Origin: Gonium pectorale
Lineage: Eukaryota; Chlorophyta; Chlorophyceae; Chlamydomonadales; Volvocaceae
Direction of reading: 5' to 3'
DNA: 64,000 bases
Assembly: GCA_001584585.1 (NCBI GenBank)
Contig: LSYV01000005.1
Location: forward strand, 3,904,106 to 3,968,105
Part shown: positions 36,417-48,900 of the stretch, one piece after another
How the letters are laid out: every line of letters starts with the position of its first letter
Position numbering within the stretch: position 1 is the first letter of the stretch
The notes under the pieces: generated by a model
Told to the model about the DNA's origin: nothing
The model's input: only the letters and a program-made list of their open reading frames with translations
The model's database searches: none
Made by a program: the position numbers and the translations under genes

Positions 36417-39350
36417 CTACACGGACTTGATGGCGCACTTGGCCGCCAGGCTGGCCCGGGCCCCGCCCATGGCCTCCAGCGCCAGGTCCAGCCGCCGCCC
36501 CGTGTCCCGCGTGTCCATGGCCAGGAGGCGGCAGCGGACCATATGCATGCGCTCCTGGGGTGGGGGCCGGGGGTGGGGGGGGCGGAGAGGAAGGGAGGTG
36601 AAGTGTCCTCTCCACGCCCTACAAACGCCCACCGCCGGGGGCATCCGTTCGTTGGGGGATGGAGCAAGCACAGCCTCAAATAGGCGCAGACACTCCTAGA
36701 ATGGTCACGCGTGGGCGAGAGGAGGCGAGGAGACAAAGCCCGGGCACCCTGTCGGCGCAGGCAGGCAGCAACCAGGACGCTGAGGCCCTAGCCACCCCTG
36801 AACGGGCCCGTACACCTTTCGCCTTCGCTCCTCCGCCCGCGCCCGGTCCCGCTTCCGTGCCCGCCCGCGCGCACCTCTGTGCTGGAGTGTGGAAGCCACT
36901 GCAGAGCTGCCCAGGACAGCCGCACCGCAGACTCCGGGTCAAACGCCCCCTCCTCCTCTCCCTCCTCCTCCACAAGAACCTGCTCCGAGGCCGCACCTCC
37001 GCCGGCACCTGGGGCTCGTCTCCCCGGCACCATCCCGGGACCGGGGCCGGGGCCCGGCCCAGCACCCTGTGCTTCAAAGCCCACCCTCCCCAGCGACGCT
37101 GCCAGCTCCGGAGCGCCACTCGCATTCTCCGCCGCCTGGGACGGCACCTCTGCTCCGGTGGCTCTGCTCTCTCCCGGCCGCTGACCGGAGCCGCTGACGC
37201 TGGGTTGCTGCTGCGGGCCGCTCGAGCCCTCCCGGCCTTGCCCCTCGTGCCCAGACAAGGGCACATCGCCAGCCGGGGCTGACCCATGGATCGGCACTTG
37301 CGCCGTGACCACTCGCTGCACGCCCGGCGTGATTGGGTCGGCGTACAGCCACCGCATTGCCTGCTGCAGCGCCGCCGTCTCGTCGCAGCGAAACTTGGAA
37401 GCGAGGTTTTGCACATCCTGCGGTTCGGAAGCATTCGCGCGGGGCCACTCAGCTGTCGGGGAGGTTATTGATGGTGGGGAGCCCAGCAGTCTGGGGAGAG
37501 CGGGCACAGGAAAGTTCGAGGCAGGGAACTATTCGCCCTGCGGTGTAGCGGGCGTTCGCCCACCCACACGACACCCCACCCTGCTCCGGCGCCCAGCCAC
37601 CCACGCCAGCCACCCCGCCCACCCGCATTATCTCCTGCAGCTCCGCCACCTTGGCTCGCAGACCCGTCTCCTGCTCGGGGACCGAGGCCGCCGCCTGGTC
37701 GGGCAGAGGGTAAACCTGCAGGCGGGAGCCGGGCAGCGCTCGGAGCGGACAAGAGGCAGGTAAGGCAGCTGGCAGACAGGCAGATAGGCAGGCAGGCAGG
37801 CAGCTGCCTACCAGGCGCAAGACGCCACGGAAGGCGCTCGGACGGAACAGGGCGCTAAGGCAGCCGGGAGACACGCGAGGCCGAGAACCGCGGAGGTCCT
37901 GCTTTTACATGCACGATCGCACGCCGCATACCGGTGCTCCGGACGCCCTTGCATCACACACGCATCACTTGCCCGCGGACCGCCTCTTCACCACGAGAGC
38001 ATATCCACAGCCGCGTCCCAGCAGGCCTAGCCACACGCCCGCAGCCCCAGGCCCTCAACCCACGTACAGCCCCATGCTGACAGACTACCACCAGGCCGCT
38101 CCGCTACCGGTACCCTGCTTGGGCGCGCGAAGAACCCACGTCGAACAGCCCTGCTGAGGTCAGCCCCCGTACATCGCTCTCAACGTCCCCGCCCGTCCAC
38201 CCTAATATGGGTGGTTGATAACTCCCCGCTGAGCGATAGTGCCCGGTCGTTTTCCAAGCTCCACCTCCCTGTCGACGTTAGATTGCTCAGATGCTCAGAC
38301 CCTCAAGCCCCGCCCTTCGGCCGCCCGTTCGAGCGAGGCCCACCTGCGCCCTCATGTAGGGCCCCGTCTGGGGCAGGCCGCTGATGCCCAGTCGCGCCTC
38401 CCCGCGGATGCGCACAAGGTAGCCCCCCGTGTAGGGCTTGGCGCTCAGGACCTGTCGGGGAGCGCGAGGGCGGGGTGGTGGCGGGCATAGGAGGATCGTC
38501 ACGTGAGGTGCGAGTTGCAGGCGCGCTGGTGGGGCATGCCGCCCGGTCCGCTGCTTCGTGTCCCCTTGGAGCCCGCAGGGGAGGACGGACTAGGGAGGTG
38601 AGAGGAAGGAAGCAAAGACACTCGGGAGGCAGGGGTGCCGGTAGGGGCGGCCACTGCATGGGGTGAGGCGACTGCATGCTGGCGGGCCGGGGCCAACCAG
38701 CCGCTGGATGCCGCGAGCGGCCCTCCAGTCCCTAGGCGGTTTTAAACGCTGGGGTGACCCCTGTTATCGCGGGAGCGCGCTCGCTGCTTCACTGACACGC
38801 CGATTGCGGCAGTGTGTCTCCGCACGAACGCACCTGCACCAGGCACCCGCACGACAGGCTGAAGTTGTACCCGCCCACGAAGGAGCCCGGGCCCGCGTCG
38901 CTCTCCGCCTCCCCCATGTACGGCTCCAGTACGGCAGTGGCCATGAGGCGGTGCTCCGAAGCCAGACACTCGTCCACCAGTGAGATGAAGTGCGGCTCGT
39001 ACAGGTGCAGAGTCTTAGTCATTCCTACGAGAGAGCAGGACGAAAGCGGCAAGGTATGAAGTTTCAACGCTCGGAGCGCGAAACAAGACCGTGACGCGGG
39101 ACGCAACGGGACTCCCTCGCTCATGGGTTTAAACATGCAGGCTATGTGAGTAAGATGCCGCGTGGGTATGTCCCTGTCACTTTCTTTGTGGCACGAGTTA
39201 CCGACGCCGGGTCGCGCACACGTCCATCTGGGTTGCACCCGACCTGGAAGGAACACGCCCACCGGCTGGACCGGGAAGAGGGGTAGCTCATGTGGGATGG
39301 TGCGCGCCTCCTCCGTCGCCAGCGCGTGGCCTGCGTGGTCATCGCGACCA
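36417..39350 (-). CDS. LON substrate-binding-domain protein, 5' end unresolved
   Basis: Exons downward: a 5' exon ending 39244, then 39024-38834, 38451-38344, 37715-37623, 37447-36875, 36554-36417 (TAG). The LON (ATP-dependent protease La) N-terminal domain is clear: ELPLFPVQPVGVFLPG, then MTKTLHLYEPHFISLVDECL, a GGYNFSLSCGCLVQV strand, GGYLVRIRGEARLGISGL, and the C-terminal helical part with AELQEIM, LSWAALQWLPHSS and LDLALEAMGGARASLAAK. There is no AAA+ ATPase or Ser-Lys protease domain, so this is the stand-alone LON-domain type found in plants, often plastid-targeted, of unclear role. The exon at 37447 carries a Gly/Pro/Ala-rich insert of about 100 residues. The start codon and any transit peptide lie above 39350; the frame is open leftward into a segment encoding LQAFGLQEEMLKKQF (about 39400-39450) but the join could not be fixed. 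Confidence 0.8.
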
Positions 39351-41961
39351 ATCAGTCCTGACGGCTCAGTCCCGGGATAAAAGAGTTTGGCTTACGCTGT
39401 GAACTGCTTCTTGAGCATCTCCTCCTGAAGGCCAAATGCTTGCAGCCTGCAAATGCGCGACTCGCTGGTGCACGCAACTGGCCTGACGCCTTCGGGCGTT
39501 GTAACTGGCCGAACATGATGCAAGTCAACGTGTATAACAGGGTATAGTTATTTTTCAAAGCGCCGGCGTGTCCTCCTGGCTCAACGTTTGTGGCCAACCG
39601 CTGCAAGTCAACGACAACGGACTGCAGTCCTCCCCGCGATCCCCAGCTCACCCAGTTCTGTGTACTATTAGTATACAATGCTGCTACAGCTCAAAAGCTA
39701 TTTGGAGAGCTAGTTGGTGTGCTCGGTTTCTCTCTGCAACCCTGGTCTAATGGCCATGCCATGCGGGGTGGGGGGGAGAGAGGGGCGGGACTCCTGGAAG
39801 CCGCGGGACTGCACATAGAGTCTCCAGAGCTCACAACTTCACACACAATTCCATCACTTACACATTGTCTGTTTGGCACCGTAGACCTCGTAAGCCCCCT
39901 TGTACACGTCGCGTGCTGGAGCCTTACATGATAGTATGGTATCCATAACAGCAAGCTGTCAAATAGACATAGCTGGGTTTACTGCCTGACAGGTGGTGCC
40001 ATCTAATGCAATGGCCATCGAGCAACGATGCACGACACCACAGTTTACTGTCAGGAGCACGACTGACATATTGTACGATAGTACGTGCTGTGACACGGCT
40101 GATCCAGCTGGACACATCCGGACAAACAGAGCGCATGCGCGCCATCCTTCCTCATTTCAGCGCAAACCCCTCCCCGCACACACACACACATTCTTATTGG
40201 GTCACAGGGCAGAACGTCAGTATACTGCGCTTACCGTTGGGTAGGTACTCCTCTTCCGCTTGCAGCCATGCCTATCAACCGTAGGCCACAGCCATTAGTT
40301 ATCAATTGATCGTAGCACACATGTCAGGGCCTTGACGCCATGCACACATATTTTGCGTTGATTAGCACCATCATTGGCGCTACCCGTATCCGAGCGCTCA
40401 GCCAAGGTACTCATCCAATTGTAAGAAAGAGAACCAGAAACGGGGAAGGCAGCCTCTATTGTGATACCCCAATACTGCAACCCAAGAGCACAGCGCCACA
40501 AAAAGTCGGAATGGCCACAGATGTCCGGAGACTGGCGCGTGGCAAACCCCAGTTTCCAAGAGGGCTGGCGAGAGCCAAATCGTCTCAACCCTGTTGCAAT
40601 CGGGTTGCCAGCAGCCCATGCCGCCCACAAGCGTAACGGACAACTTCGCGCAGGGGACAACCATAAACCGCCTGCCGACTGGTAATGATAAAATGTCTTC
40701 GCGGGTACGTCGAACTCAAGGCACGGCGACTCTCCCTCTCGGCGGGCCCCATCACAAACAATGTTAATGTCCTTTCCAGGCCTCACCACAAGATGAAGTG
40801 AATGGCACAAACGCGTGAGGCAGCGCGCAGTTCCCACGAATATGGCTCGTTAGTGCGAATTTCTTAGGGCTCCGAGATCGGCATAGAATGGTCCCGGCTT
40901 CCCGCAACAGCCTCAGAGCATCGCGTTGCATGTCACGACGAAGATAGAGCCAGGCAAAGACACCGGCCGGCTCGGCCGGTCAATCCCTGGTGCACCACTC
41001 GCGGACCCATTGCACTCAATGATGAGCCCAAAGAGCTGCCTTGTAAAGGCTACCGTAACAGGCGGCCTTTTCTGCAGCATCAAATTTTGATTGGCTCTTC
41101 GCATCGAGCGTCGCAGTCCAGCGGTACGAGTTGCAACTCGGCGCAGCAACGGTGTGTCGATCTTGTCTGGCGGAGTCAAGGTCCCACCGATTGGGCCATG
41201 TGATGTACGCTCCTCTTCCTCTTCCCAATCCTCTCAAGGCGTGCAGTTCTCAGGGCTTGTTGTGCGCATAAAACCGCGAAGAGCAGATTCAAACAAGGAA
41301 GCACGCACTGGCCTGCATGGCCGAGCGTGCAGCCGCCACTGATGGGCGCGCCTCGACGACACACAAAAAAGCCGTCCGCACCCCCAACACACAGACGCAG
41401 CGCAGGGAGCCCACCCGGGTAGCCTCCGCTGCCTTCCAGTGCCTATGATGACATGAAATTAAACATGAAAGCGCGTCTCCAAAATCACATAGCATGCCAA
41501 CGCAGTGTGATAACAGCAGGGCAGGATGCGCTTGACATTGCGGAGTCTTCCGGAACCCGGAATGAGCACCTGTAACGGGCTAAGGGTGTGCGTGCGGGAG
41601 CTGCGGGAGAGGACAGCAGGGCCGAAACCCCGGCGACAAGCATTACCTGACGGCCGAGCTATCCCTACTGCCGCCCTTGACAACAGGCAGCAACCATGGC
41701 TGAAACATGCTTGTCGACTACTGGCAGCAAACCAATCACCAATACGGCGGCTAGGATTGTGAGCCGCACGCCGCAAGTGCCAGCACGAGCAACGCATGAC
41801 GCTATCGACGGTCTTGCCCTAGGAGCTTAAGCAGTCGATGGTCAGAGGCTAGATCAAACATCGCCCAGGAACCGCAGGCTCGACGTACAGCCGCACACCA
41901 TAGCCGTTGTTCCCCGCCATCAGGGCCGGGGGCCGAGGCCTACTGGGCGCTCTCCACCACC
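39351..41961. other. Region upstream of the LON gene
   Basis: It should hold the LON gene promoter and missing 5' exon(s). Otherwise nothing supported is seen. A partial, diverged copy of the dispersed repeat lies at about 40425-40475 on the minus strand (its GAGAACCAGAAACGGGGAAGG is the inverse of the repeat's 3' part). An (AC)n run occurs near 40180. Confidence 0.45.
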
Positions 41962-43869
41962 CTACGCATCAGCGCCAACGCCCCACGCAAAGCAGCCAAA
42001 GAGCCGCCGCCCGAGCCGCCCCGCGCCGCCGTGCGCCCGCGGTCGGGCCGACCTCCCGCCACCGCCGTCGCCGCCGCACGCTCGCGGCTCCGCCGCCGCT
42101 GGCGCGGCGCCCTCCTCCTCCGCCTGCTGGTTCTGCTGTCCGCCACACACGCGCCCATCGACCACCGTGTCCAGGAGTGACGTCAAGCCCACGGCGACGG
42201 ACTTGCCGAAGAAGCCTGACGCCCGGTCGCCGTCCGCCGCCACGCCCTCCGCACCCTCGCCACTCGGGCGCTGCTCCACGTCCGGCGGAGCGCGGGGTCC
42301 CACGAACGGCAGCTCCCATCTCGCCGGCACAGCCGCTGCCTCCGCCCCAATAGGGATAGTGCCACAGTAGCCCAGCTCACACACTCGTGGCGGCCGGGCG
42401 GGGCCACGCGGAGTGGCGCCGCTGAGCCCGCTTCTCCCGAGGCCGATGCCGCGGCCACTGGAGCAGCGGGGCCGGCCCAGCTCCAATGCCGGTTCCAGCT
42501 GCGGTTCCAGGTCCGGGCGCGGTGTGGTGCCGGGTGAGCGGAAGGGAGGCCGGCCAGTCGGCGGCTCCAGGCCCGCTGCCGAGAAGGCCCGCTCCGACGG
42601 CGGCAAGCCATCGTCCGAGTTGTGTTCACCCTCCTCCTGACTGCCGCCCGCCAGCGCCGCCGCGACGTGGGCGCTCAGCACGGCTGCCGCCGGCCCCTCG
42701 GCTGCCGACGCCGCAGCCGCTGCCGCCGTGGGCGCCCCTAGGTAGCCGTCCTCAGCAGCGCGCGGCGAATCGCCAGATCGCGAGCCGAGCCCCGCCGCTG
42801 CCGCGGCGCCGGCGGCCGACACGGCCAACACCGCCGCCGACGCCCATGCATGATGCGGGGGTGCGCACGAGGCATACCCGTACTGACAGGCGCGGCGGCA
42901 GCGTGGACGGGCGGGGCCGCCGTCCCCAGGCTCCCCCTCGTCATCGTCGCTGAGCGTGAGTGCGTCGATGCGGCCCAAGCCCACGACACAGTCGGTCTCG
43001 AAGTCTCCCTCCTCCTTGACGCCCCAGTGCGCGAGGCCCCACATTCCAAGACCTCCGGCAAGCTGTGGCTGGGAATTTGGGGCCGCGGGGACGCCAGCGT
43101 GACCCTGGGATTCGCCCATTGGTGCGCAGCTGGGCCGGTCGCCCACCGCCACTGCGGGAAGCGACGGCTTGCCGCACGGCGTCAGCAGGCCCCTGGCCTC
43201 CGGCTCCACGGGACAGGCCTCCTCCGCACTGGGGCCCGAGCCCAGCCCCAAGCCGAGGCCCGAGCCAAGGCCCGAGCCGGGCCACAGGTCAGCCGCGGAG
43301 TCGCAAGGCGGCGAGCTGAGGGGCAACACACGCAGCACGACACGATCGGGTGTGGCGAGACTGAAGGCGCGCAGGGCCGAGGGTTGGGGGGCCGCCGGGA
43401 GATGGCGCGCGGCCTGGGATATGCGGCGGGCGCTGTAGCTGGGAGGAGGCATGGCCGTGGCAGAGCCGGGCCGGGTCCGGCCTGCGCAATTGGCGTGCGG
43501 GTTGGGGGCCGCGTCCGCCTCCTCGTCGTCTTCTCGAAGGCACCCCGCCAAGGCGGCTGAGTCCTCATGAGAGGAGCCGTCTAGGCTTGGGCGCCGCCAG
43601 CACAGGGAGCGAGCGGACGGCGTGCCGAGAGCTAGAGCATCACTGCTGCGCACGTCGGCCCGCTGCTGGTTGTTGGAGGTCCTGCTGGGCGTGGATGTCA
43701 TGCCGTCCTTCGACAGAGCCTTCCGAGAGGCCAATCCATGGTGCCACACGCATCCGCTGTGCGGAGGCGGCAGTAAAGCATCAGGGGCGCTGAAGCTGGC
43801 CCTCTTCTCCAGGCCGGCGCGGGCCTGCTGGCACGAGAGCTCATCTGCCGCCCCGCCTGCGAGCCGCAC
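41962..43869 (-). CDS. Long hypothetical protein, low complexity
   Basis: An open frame of 635 codons from ATG at 43869 to TAG at 41962. Residues are rich in Ala, Gly, Pro, Ser and Arg with an acidic patch (LTLSDDDEGEPGD) near the middle and a segment with hydrophobic periodicity near the end (VAVGLTSLLDTVVDGRVCGG). No domain is recognised. Long open frames arise by chance in GC-rich DNA, and another frame on this strand is also open for much of the length. Segments with a balanced mix (GLGRIDALTLSDDDEGE, CELGYCGTIPIGAEA) argue that it is coding. It could also be one large exon of a longer gene. Confidence 0.45.
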   Translation of the reverse strand: MRLAGGAADELSCQQARAGLEKRASFSAPDALLPPPHSGCVWHHGLASRKALSKDGMTSTPSRTSNNQQRADVRSSDALALGTPSARSLCWRRPSLDGSSHEDSAALAGCLREDDEEADAAPNPHANCAGRTRPGSATAMPPPSYSARRISQAARHLPAAPQPSALRAFSLATPDRVVLRVLPLSSPPCDSAADLWPGSGLGSGLGLGLGSGPSAEEACPVEPEARGLLTPCGKPSLPAVAVGDRPSCAPMGESQGHAGVPAAPNSQPQLAGGLGMWGLAHWGVKEEGDFETDCVVGLGRIDALTLSDDDEGEPGDGGPARPRCRRACQYGYASCAPPHHAWASAAVLAVSAAGAAAAAGLGSRSGDSPRAAEDGYLGAPTAAAAAASAAEGPAAAVLSAHVAAALAGGSQEEGEHNSDDGLPPSERAFSAAGLEPPTGRPPFRSPGTTPRPDLEPQLEPALELGRPRCSSGRGIGLGRSGLSGATPRGPARPPRVCELGYCGTIPIGAEAAAVPARWELPFVGPRAPPDVEQRPSGEGAEGVAADGDRASGFFGKSVAVGLTSLLDTVVDGRVCGGQQNQQAEEEGAAPAAAEPRACGGDGGGGRSARPRAHGGAGRLGRRLFGCFAWGVGADA

Positions 43870-45870
43870 GCAGCCCGACGTTATGGCCTGCGCCGGGCAA
43901 TCGCCGTCGGGGCATGGAAAATTCAGAATGAAACAGTGCGGCTTGAGCGCAGCAGGCAGGACAGGGCAGCGAGCAGCGAGATGGCGCCAGTTTCAACACT
44001 TGGACAGTTCGACTGCGGGCGCCAGCAATGGCGGTAGTTGCCATCAAAGGCTTCAACGTAAATGTTTTACCAGTCACTGTATAGGCCAGCCGGGGTCTGA
44101 CACGGCGGACCTGACATCAGACTCGGCAACTGCATTCGATTCTGCACACCTGCATTCGGTGTCCTTCCAATGTCGAAAGCTTGTCCCTCTGGTGTACAAA
44201 GCCACGCCCAGAGCGTGTGACCCGGGGCGTGCGTGGCTTGCCAACGCAGCGCGACGGCAAGGCCTGGGAACTGGAGGAACAGTTATGTAATTGGCGCTAA
44301 CCAATTGCTTTGTTATTTGACGAAGGGCCCCAGGTGCGACCAAGCTTAGTGGCGTTTCGACTGACAGCTCAGCCTCACTTTTCAGTACCGCACGCGTACA
44401 GTGCCTACTTGTATCTAGCACTATTGAAAATATCATGTATTTAAGTATTCTGTGCCTCAATGGGCTTATGACGCTCGTCAGCCTCCCACTGCAAATCGTT
44501 TCTTAAGATACGGCCTTTGTCTGGAAGAAGATTGGCCGCGCGTCGCAAATATGGCCCTGCGGTATGGCATCTACGCCTGCAATATTCAACGTACGTCGCA
44601 GGGCGAACCGTCAAGCTTCCGACGTTTCAACACCGGGAATCAAATATCGTCCGCCTCCTCTCTGTCACAATGCTGTGTTCTTATCTGGCGCGCCTCACTG
44701 GCTGGCATGTCGCTGACCTTGTGTTGTCGAGCGTTGTCCTGCAGAGGCCTTTTAGGAGGTAGTCTCGGTAGTATACGAGCACCTAAACGGCTAATTATAA
44801 TGAACCATGTCCTGGAGACTAAATTGTGCCATCGTTTCGGCAGTGTGTGCGCAGGTCGGTCTTGGGCCGCTATGGGACCTGGCACGCAGGGCACGCTCTC
44901 GGGTGTCGGGTGTCATGCGTGCATGCGGTGAATCCCACCCTTCTCGCAGGCATTCACCCCAGGCAGGCACCTGCCGGGCCCCAAGCCGCAACCGGGCCCA
45001 ACTCCTCCGGCCTCTGTCCTTCGCCTGCCACGGCTGCTTTCATTTGGTTTTGCCTCATTCCAAGCAGCCTGTCCATGGCGCGCAAAGGTGCGACGTGTCA
45101 CCTGTGGTCTACGGAGCCGCAAGGCTGCGCCGAGTAGGCCTAGTCGACGGACGTCTGCCTACCTCCACCCTGCCGTCCACCTGGCCGCCCCAAAACTGCC
45201 TCACGAGGCCGACCCTAAACTGCGAGGCCCTTTACAGCGCTACACGCCGCCCTCGTAGCTCGTACATCCGTGACCGGCCCCTAGCCCCTACAGGATTCCC
45301 AGAGCTGGTCTCCACCCGGGAAGTTAACCACCTTTAGCCTGAGCCCCTGCGTTGTACCACCGGGCCCATACGCAAGTCCTTGGGTTCAGCTTCCCCCACT
45401 TGCCCGTGGACCCCCAACCACTCCCCGGCAGCCCACTGTCTGGTCGGTAGAACAGAACCGTTTCCGGGGTGGGTTATCCTTAGTCGGTCATCATCCGCGG
45501 TCGTGGAATGGCCCCCACCTCGGCCTTTGCGGTCAGGCACGTCCGCCCGCCCCAAGCAAGTCCCGCGCCCAAGCAGGAGCCTCCCGCGCGCTCAGGCTCC
45601 CCCATTCTTTGAAAGTTCCTCTTTTTTTGAAGCCACAGGCCACCTGGCCATGGATTTCAGGCAAAGGGTTTCTGGCAAGGGTTTCTCTTCTTCCTGGTTT
45701 CTGAATCAGTCAAACTAGCACGGCCGCGCTGTGCGCGCGAGGTTAAGCTGTTCTACAGGGTTCTACTTTGTGCTACCCGTGGCCCCGTGCCGATGTTCGC
45801 CTGCAGGTATAGCAGTGTTGTATGAATGAGTTATACAGAGCTTGCCGGACCCTCTACTTATCGTCAGGTA
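43870..45870. other. Region without a supported gene
   Basis: The plus-strand frame 44807-45337 is open but has no recognised domain and atypical composition. The stretch is AT-richer than the gene-bearing parts up to about 44850, then GC-rich with short pyrimidine runs. Nothing further is claimed. Confidence 0.4.
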
Positions 45871-45871
45871 A

Positions 45872-46255
45872 CTATTCTGGTAACACAGCGGGGGGGGGCG
45901 TCTGCTCGTATACCTCGCCCGCCATGCCCTGTACTCGGCGCCCTGCTGGAAACATCACACCCTCGGGTGTGTATGTCCGTAGAGGCTGCCTTCCCCGTTT
46001 CTGGTTCTCGTTTTCTATACAGAGCATGCTTTGTACATGGTGCTGGATAGGGCCGCCACTCGCTCTGGTGGTATAAGTTGAGCCCGCCGTCCTCATCCAC
46101 AGAGCCGTCATGACGCGCAGGACATGCGGTGTGACCACGGACGATTTGTAGCCCCAAAGCGTGGCTGCTACCACTCCCAAGCTGATTGCCAGGGCACGAC
46201 AAGGCCTCACCTTTGCGTGCCCTAGTGCACTGACAAGGCCAAATATAACATTCAT
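45872..46255 (-). CDS. Hypothetical protein with hydrophobic helices, running into a dispersed repeat
   Basis: From ATG at 46255 the frame encodes MNVIFGLVSALGHAKVRPCR followed by ALAISLGVVAATLWGY and HVLRVMTALWMRTAG, then enters repeat copy d, which supplies the last 40 or so codons. The first 80 residues have a plausible membrane-protein pattern. A gene truncated by, or terminating in, the repeat is the simplest reading; a spurious frame is possible. No family is recognised. Confidence 0.3.
   Translation of the reverse strand: MNVIFGLVSALGHAKVRPCRALAISLGVVAATLWGYKSSVVTPHVLRVMTALWMRTAGSTYTTRASGGPIQHHVQSMLCIENENQKRGRQPLRTYTPEGVMFPAGRRVQGMAGEVYEQTPPPAVLPE
45902..46022 (+). repeat. Dispersed short repeat family, copy d
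   Basis: Nearly identical to copy c over CATGCCCTGTACTCGGCGCC, CTGCTGGAAACATCACACCC, GTGTGTATGTCCGTAGAGGC and CCCCGTTTCTGGTTCTCG. A G run and CTCGCCCGC precede it. Confidence 0.8.
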
Positions 46256-48563
46256 GGGTGCTTCCAGGGCAGGCAAAGGCCACACAGCTGAACAGCCCGA
46301 ATTCTGTCCCCCGCCCAAGTTGAAGCATGGCGTCCAGTCAGGTACGATTTGCGTATGCACTAGCCGCATTGTGTGGACCAAAACCGCGCGCCTCTGACGT
46401 GCGGCTTAGTGATTGGGGTTAGCCGGGGCGGTGGATGGGTGCGGTCACGGTTCCATGAAACGGACCTGGAATAGGAATAGGAATATGTCACCCTCCTGGC
46501 TCCATGCAAGATTCACATAGATGCTGCATTGGGCCGCCCCGCAGCAACGCGCTGCCGAGTAGCCGCTAGAAGCGAAATGTGGACAAATACCAAGCCAAGC
46601 CTACCGTTGCTCACGTAAGCAGTTACGGGCGAGTATGTGAATGCCAACATATGCGAAAGCGAGGACTCATGTGTCCGGTAACCTGGGCCTAAAGCATCCG
46701 TCATCGCTGTCGTACCTCGGTGCGGCTTACTTATCGACACGAGACCTAAAATAGCTGTCAAACAAGGTAGCGAAGATTGTTTTCAACACTTCTCCCTCCC
46801 AGGCAACCTTACTCCTCTTAACTACCCTTCGTTCTTCGCCGCTCACCATGTGCTTCCAGACGACTTGCGGCACGTGCCAGAGGCCAACTTGGTCAGGTTG
46901 CGGCCAGCACATCGACTCGGTAGGGGACCAAGGGGTGAAAGTGTCCTTAACTATCCACGGAAAGGAACGACAGGGGTGAAAGCGTCCTCACGGATGGGGA
47001 CGAAGGGGCGACTGTATTGAAGATCTCGTCCTTGCATGGCGTTACCGTGCATGTTTGACGTGCACCAGTCTCGTTTGCTGCCGGAGTTAGCGTCGGCCAA
47101 GCCCCGACCTCCCCGCAACCCATGCCCGCCAGGCTCTGTCGGGCGTCCCTCTCGAGGAAAGGTGTACTTGCAAGGCCCGGACACAGGCCGAGGCAAGGGG
47201 CAAGAAGTGACCAGCTCCTGAAGTGCCCTGGATCAAGTGAGATACGAGGGCGTCGAACGCAAGGCGCGGGTCCACGTCTGAACTCTCAGGCGTGCAGGAC
47301 CCGGGGGTGTCATTTGTTGTATCATGCTTACAGAATTGTACAGAAACTCCGTATCATACGTGCAGAAGTCTTCCAACGCCACGTGCTGGGTACTGATGCG
47401 TTTCATCTTCTGTCCTTGTCATGACTGCAGGTGGCTAAACATATGAGGACGCAGCGCATGTCTTCTGCAGCGGAGGCCAGAAGTGTTAGTGAATCAATGG
47501 GCATCAATTCTGAATCTGTACCAGTAAGCGTGCATGTGCACCGCATCAGTGTTTGGTACGGAGGTTACGGGTATCTCCTGGCCGTTTTGGCATGATCGCT
47601 TTGACTATGCATAAATTGTGCCTGCGGTGGTTGGTTATCGGTGATAAGGAGGAAGGAGGAGGTGGGAGGCATTGCAACTTTGTATATAGCGTGCACTTTC
47701 GTACACACTTGAATTTGTATCCCTTACTTTGTTCTGTGGACCTATCCCCATGCCAAGTGGCATTGTGGCTTTTGGAAATGTTGCTGTAAAGCACCAATGA
47801 CGGTTCATGTGTCATGTGCTATAACCGACAACACCATGCGACCCATTACTCATCAAATACCATGTCATGCGTGCTCGTAGCCTTCAGAACAATGTTTCAC
47901 AGCGTTCGCAGTATCACGCGGTAAAGGAAGCAGCCCGTCGACATCACCAGCGCGTCTTAGTTTGTAAAGCTGCAAGAAAGCCATCTCTACGGACATGCAT
48001 GCCCGCAGGGATGCCTGATTCAAAAGGAGGGTTCTGTGCGGAAGGCAAGAGGGGCAATGCAATCGTTTAGGCGGGCCGCCATCCGTAGGGGCCAGGCGCC
48101 CGTCTCCACCTCGTCTGAGTCATCCAGTGAGTCTCCCGTCCAGTTATCGTCAAGTCCATCCGTGCGCGCAGCTCGTCCAGTGGAAACCCTGAGCGGTGTA
48201 GTGCAGACCGTTGCATTTGGGACAACGCGCGCTTTACATAACCCGGAGATGGGCCGCCCTCCCCTCTGTAAACGAGGAGCAGACGAGTGGCCAGCAGGCG
48301 GGGACGCTTCACGACAGGGTGCACAGCTGCCTTGACCTCCGCGCGTTGGGCTCGACGCAGCCCCAAGCCGTGAAGCGCTTCTAGATACCGCTCTCAACAC
48401 ACCGAAAACCACTCTCCACATCTTGGCAGCTTGGCACAGCAAGCCAGTTGCTCGCCCTGCGCAGTTGCGACCTGCCGCTGAGCGTCATCCTATCGACCAG
48501 ACCCAAGCCGACAGACCGGCCCCGCAACGCTGCGCAAAGCTCTAGCGAACGCGCAGCCGCATG
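46256..48563. other. Region without a firm gene
   Basis: A minus-strand frame at 46912-46727 encodes PQPDQVGLWHVPQVVWKH and ends with EVLKTIFATLFDSYFRSRVDK before its stop; it is protein-like and may be the last exon of a small gene or an element remnant. The stretch around 47550-47830 is AT-rich. A fragment resembling the core of the dispersed repeat occurs near 47975-48005 on the minus strand. Nothing else is supported. Confidence 0.35.
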
Positions 48564-48900
48564 GCCATCCCTGCAGCCGACACAGCCAACCCAGTCAGCG
48601 TCCGCAGCCGTGGCGGCCCGCACCGCCCTGTCACCCTGGCTGCAAATGCTGCTGCCGCCACCGCTGTCAGGTGGCGGCGCATGGGGCTGGACAGGAGCAC
48701 TGCCCTCAGGCCCTGCGTCGAGCTGGCTGCTGCGGCACCGGGGAAGGGCCCAGCTGCCAGCGCCCGCGTCGCGACGGCCCGGGGCAGGAGGGGCAGCCAA
48801 GCACGCTTGGGGACGGGTCACCGGGGCTGTAGAGAGTAGAGGCCATGCTTGCCGCGCCCACGTGGTGGCTCTTCGAGAGGCGCGTGGCGGTCGCAGGGGG
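48564..48900 (+). repeat. Left copy of a 337-base direct repeat at an assembly gap
   Basis: This block and 49328-49664 are the same 337 bases except for one G fewer and one G more in two G runs. The left copy ends exactly at the N block and the right copy starts exactly after it, which points to an unmerged overlap. Confidence 0.9.

Noticed and set aside
39395..39455. Coiled-coil exon (LQAFGLQEEMLKKQF) as the LON gene's first exon
   Set aside because: Attractive, with a GTAAGC donor, but no acceptor downstream gives a compatible phase, so it was left out of the exon list.
44807..45337. 176-codon plus-strand frame
   Set aside because: Composition is typical of chance frames in GC-rich DNA, with no domain, no clear start context and no splice partner.
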